DNA of 64,000 nt, taken from assembly GCF_001590835.1 (NCBI RefSeq), contig NZ_LTAQ01000012.1:452925-516924 (forward strand), in the 5' to 3' direction. This document shows, in pieces, positions 63,684 to 64,000 of this stretch; the stretch's first letter is position 1, and each line of letters starts with the position of its first letter. Source of the stretch: Bacillus gaemokensis. GTDB taxonomy: Bacteria; Bacillota; Bacilli; Bacillales; Bacillaceae_G. The notes under the pieces are model-generated. The model ran no database searches. It was given only the letters and a program-made list of their open reading frames with translations, and was not told the origin of the DNA. Position numbers and translations under genes: made by a program.

Positions 63684-63703
63684 TGTAATTTTGAAAAATT
63701 ACA
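63684..63703. promoter_or_regulatory. Palindrome between divergent genes
   Basis: TGTAATTTT and AAAATTACA with a two-base centre, in the 168-base gap between the Ter-type operon and a GNAT gene. A possible operator for one or both. Confidence 0.45.
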
Positions 63704-63788
63704 AAATTTTCAAAGAAAAAGATGGATTGTAGGATACATGTAGAATTTTGTTAGTGGATTGTTTGAAGAAATGAAAGGAAGAAGAAAA

Positions 63789-64000
63789 ATGAATATACAC
63801 AAACTAACAGAAACAGAAGCAAAAGAAATCAATACATGGAAGTATGAGGAACCTTATTCGTTATACAGTTTTTCAGGAAGTGAAGAAACAATAGAGGAAT
63901 TGTTAGATGGTACATATTATGGATGTTGTAATGTGCATGGAGAACTAATTGGTTACTTCTGTTTTGGGAGAAACGCACAAGTTCCAGGAGGAAGGAATGC
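63789..64000 (+). CDS. GNAT-family acetyltransferase (partial)
   Basis: First 70 residues of a protein that leaves the window at the right edge. Begins MNIHKLTETEAKEINTWKYEEPYSLYSF and then GYFCFG, typical of the N-terminal part of Bacillus GNAT proteins (RimJ/RimL-like). Acceptor unknown. GAAAGGAAG before ATG 63789. Confidence 0.7.
   Translation, partial: MNIHKLTETEAKEINTWKYEEPYSLYSFSGSEETIEELLDGTYYGCCNVHGELIGYFCFGRNAQVPGGRN

Overview
The window is a chromosomal segment of a low-GC, spore-forming Firmicute, most probably a member of the Bacillus cereus group (cereus, anthracis or thuringiensis). This is inferred from strong AGGAGG ribosome binding sites, T-box and S-box leaders, spore-coat and cortex genes, a basI-srtC sortase pair, several intergenic repeat families of the kind known in this group, and gene order that follows the B. 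subtilis yusM-yusA and yunA-yutF segments. No rRNA, tRNA, CRISPR array or complete insertion sequence was found.

Layout. 1-7 kb: an unidentified gene end, a T-box-controlled SteT-type permease, an MFS exporter with a palindromic operator, a sortase C and LPNTA-substrate pair, and a TrmB regulator. 7-24.4 kb: core metabolism, with a thiamine-binding protein, fadM, a D,D-carboxypeptidase, the FadR-controlled fadNAE operon, coat genes, a lactate dehydrogenase paralogue with a PTS_EIIC_2 permease, a PAP2 phosphatase, yusI, gcvH, yusF, yusE and yusD. 24.4-34 kb: SAM riboswitch, metNPQ plus a second metQ, then sufCDSUB. 34-36.4 kb: a YtrA-type GntR and ABC cassette lying between two near-identical terminator segments. 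36.4-42 kb: yunD (apparent CTG start), yunC, yunB, lytH and lipA. 42-46.3 kb: accessory genes between lipA and yutC (TetR plus SMR pump, YbaK deacylase, phosphatase, YhfC protein, TipA-like MerR). 46.3-52.2 kb: yutC, yutD, a broken GNAT gene, a zinc-ribbon/S4 protein behind a structured leader, a DUF3055 protein, glpX, yutE, a SufR-like regulator and yutF. 52.2-58.4 kb: a frameshifted Ntn-hydrolase-like gene, tiny hydrophobic spore-type peptides, a quinone-reductase-like flavoprotein, a MacB/FtsX ABC exporter and a truncated metallo-beta-lactamase gene. 58.4-63.6 kb: a five-gene minus-strand operon (CitE-like lyase, PRTase/TRSP, PRTase/PELOTA, HAD, vWA) matching the predicted nucleoside-like biosynthetic module of Ter stress systems. 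The window ends in the start of a GNAT gene.

Functional themes: fatty-acid oxidation under FadR; methionine uptake under a SAM riboswitch; Fe-S assembly (suf), with a possible Fe-S-sensing SufR-like regulator 17 kb away and the Fe-S-dependent enzyme LipA nearby; lipoylation (lipA) with a lipoyl acceptor (gcvH); spore wall and coat functions; and drug or stress efflux. The least characterised items are the Ter-type biosynthetic operon without TerD or TerC, the attenuator-like leader at 48.4-48.7 kb, and repeats placed inside operons and leaders.
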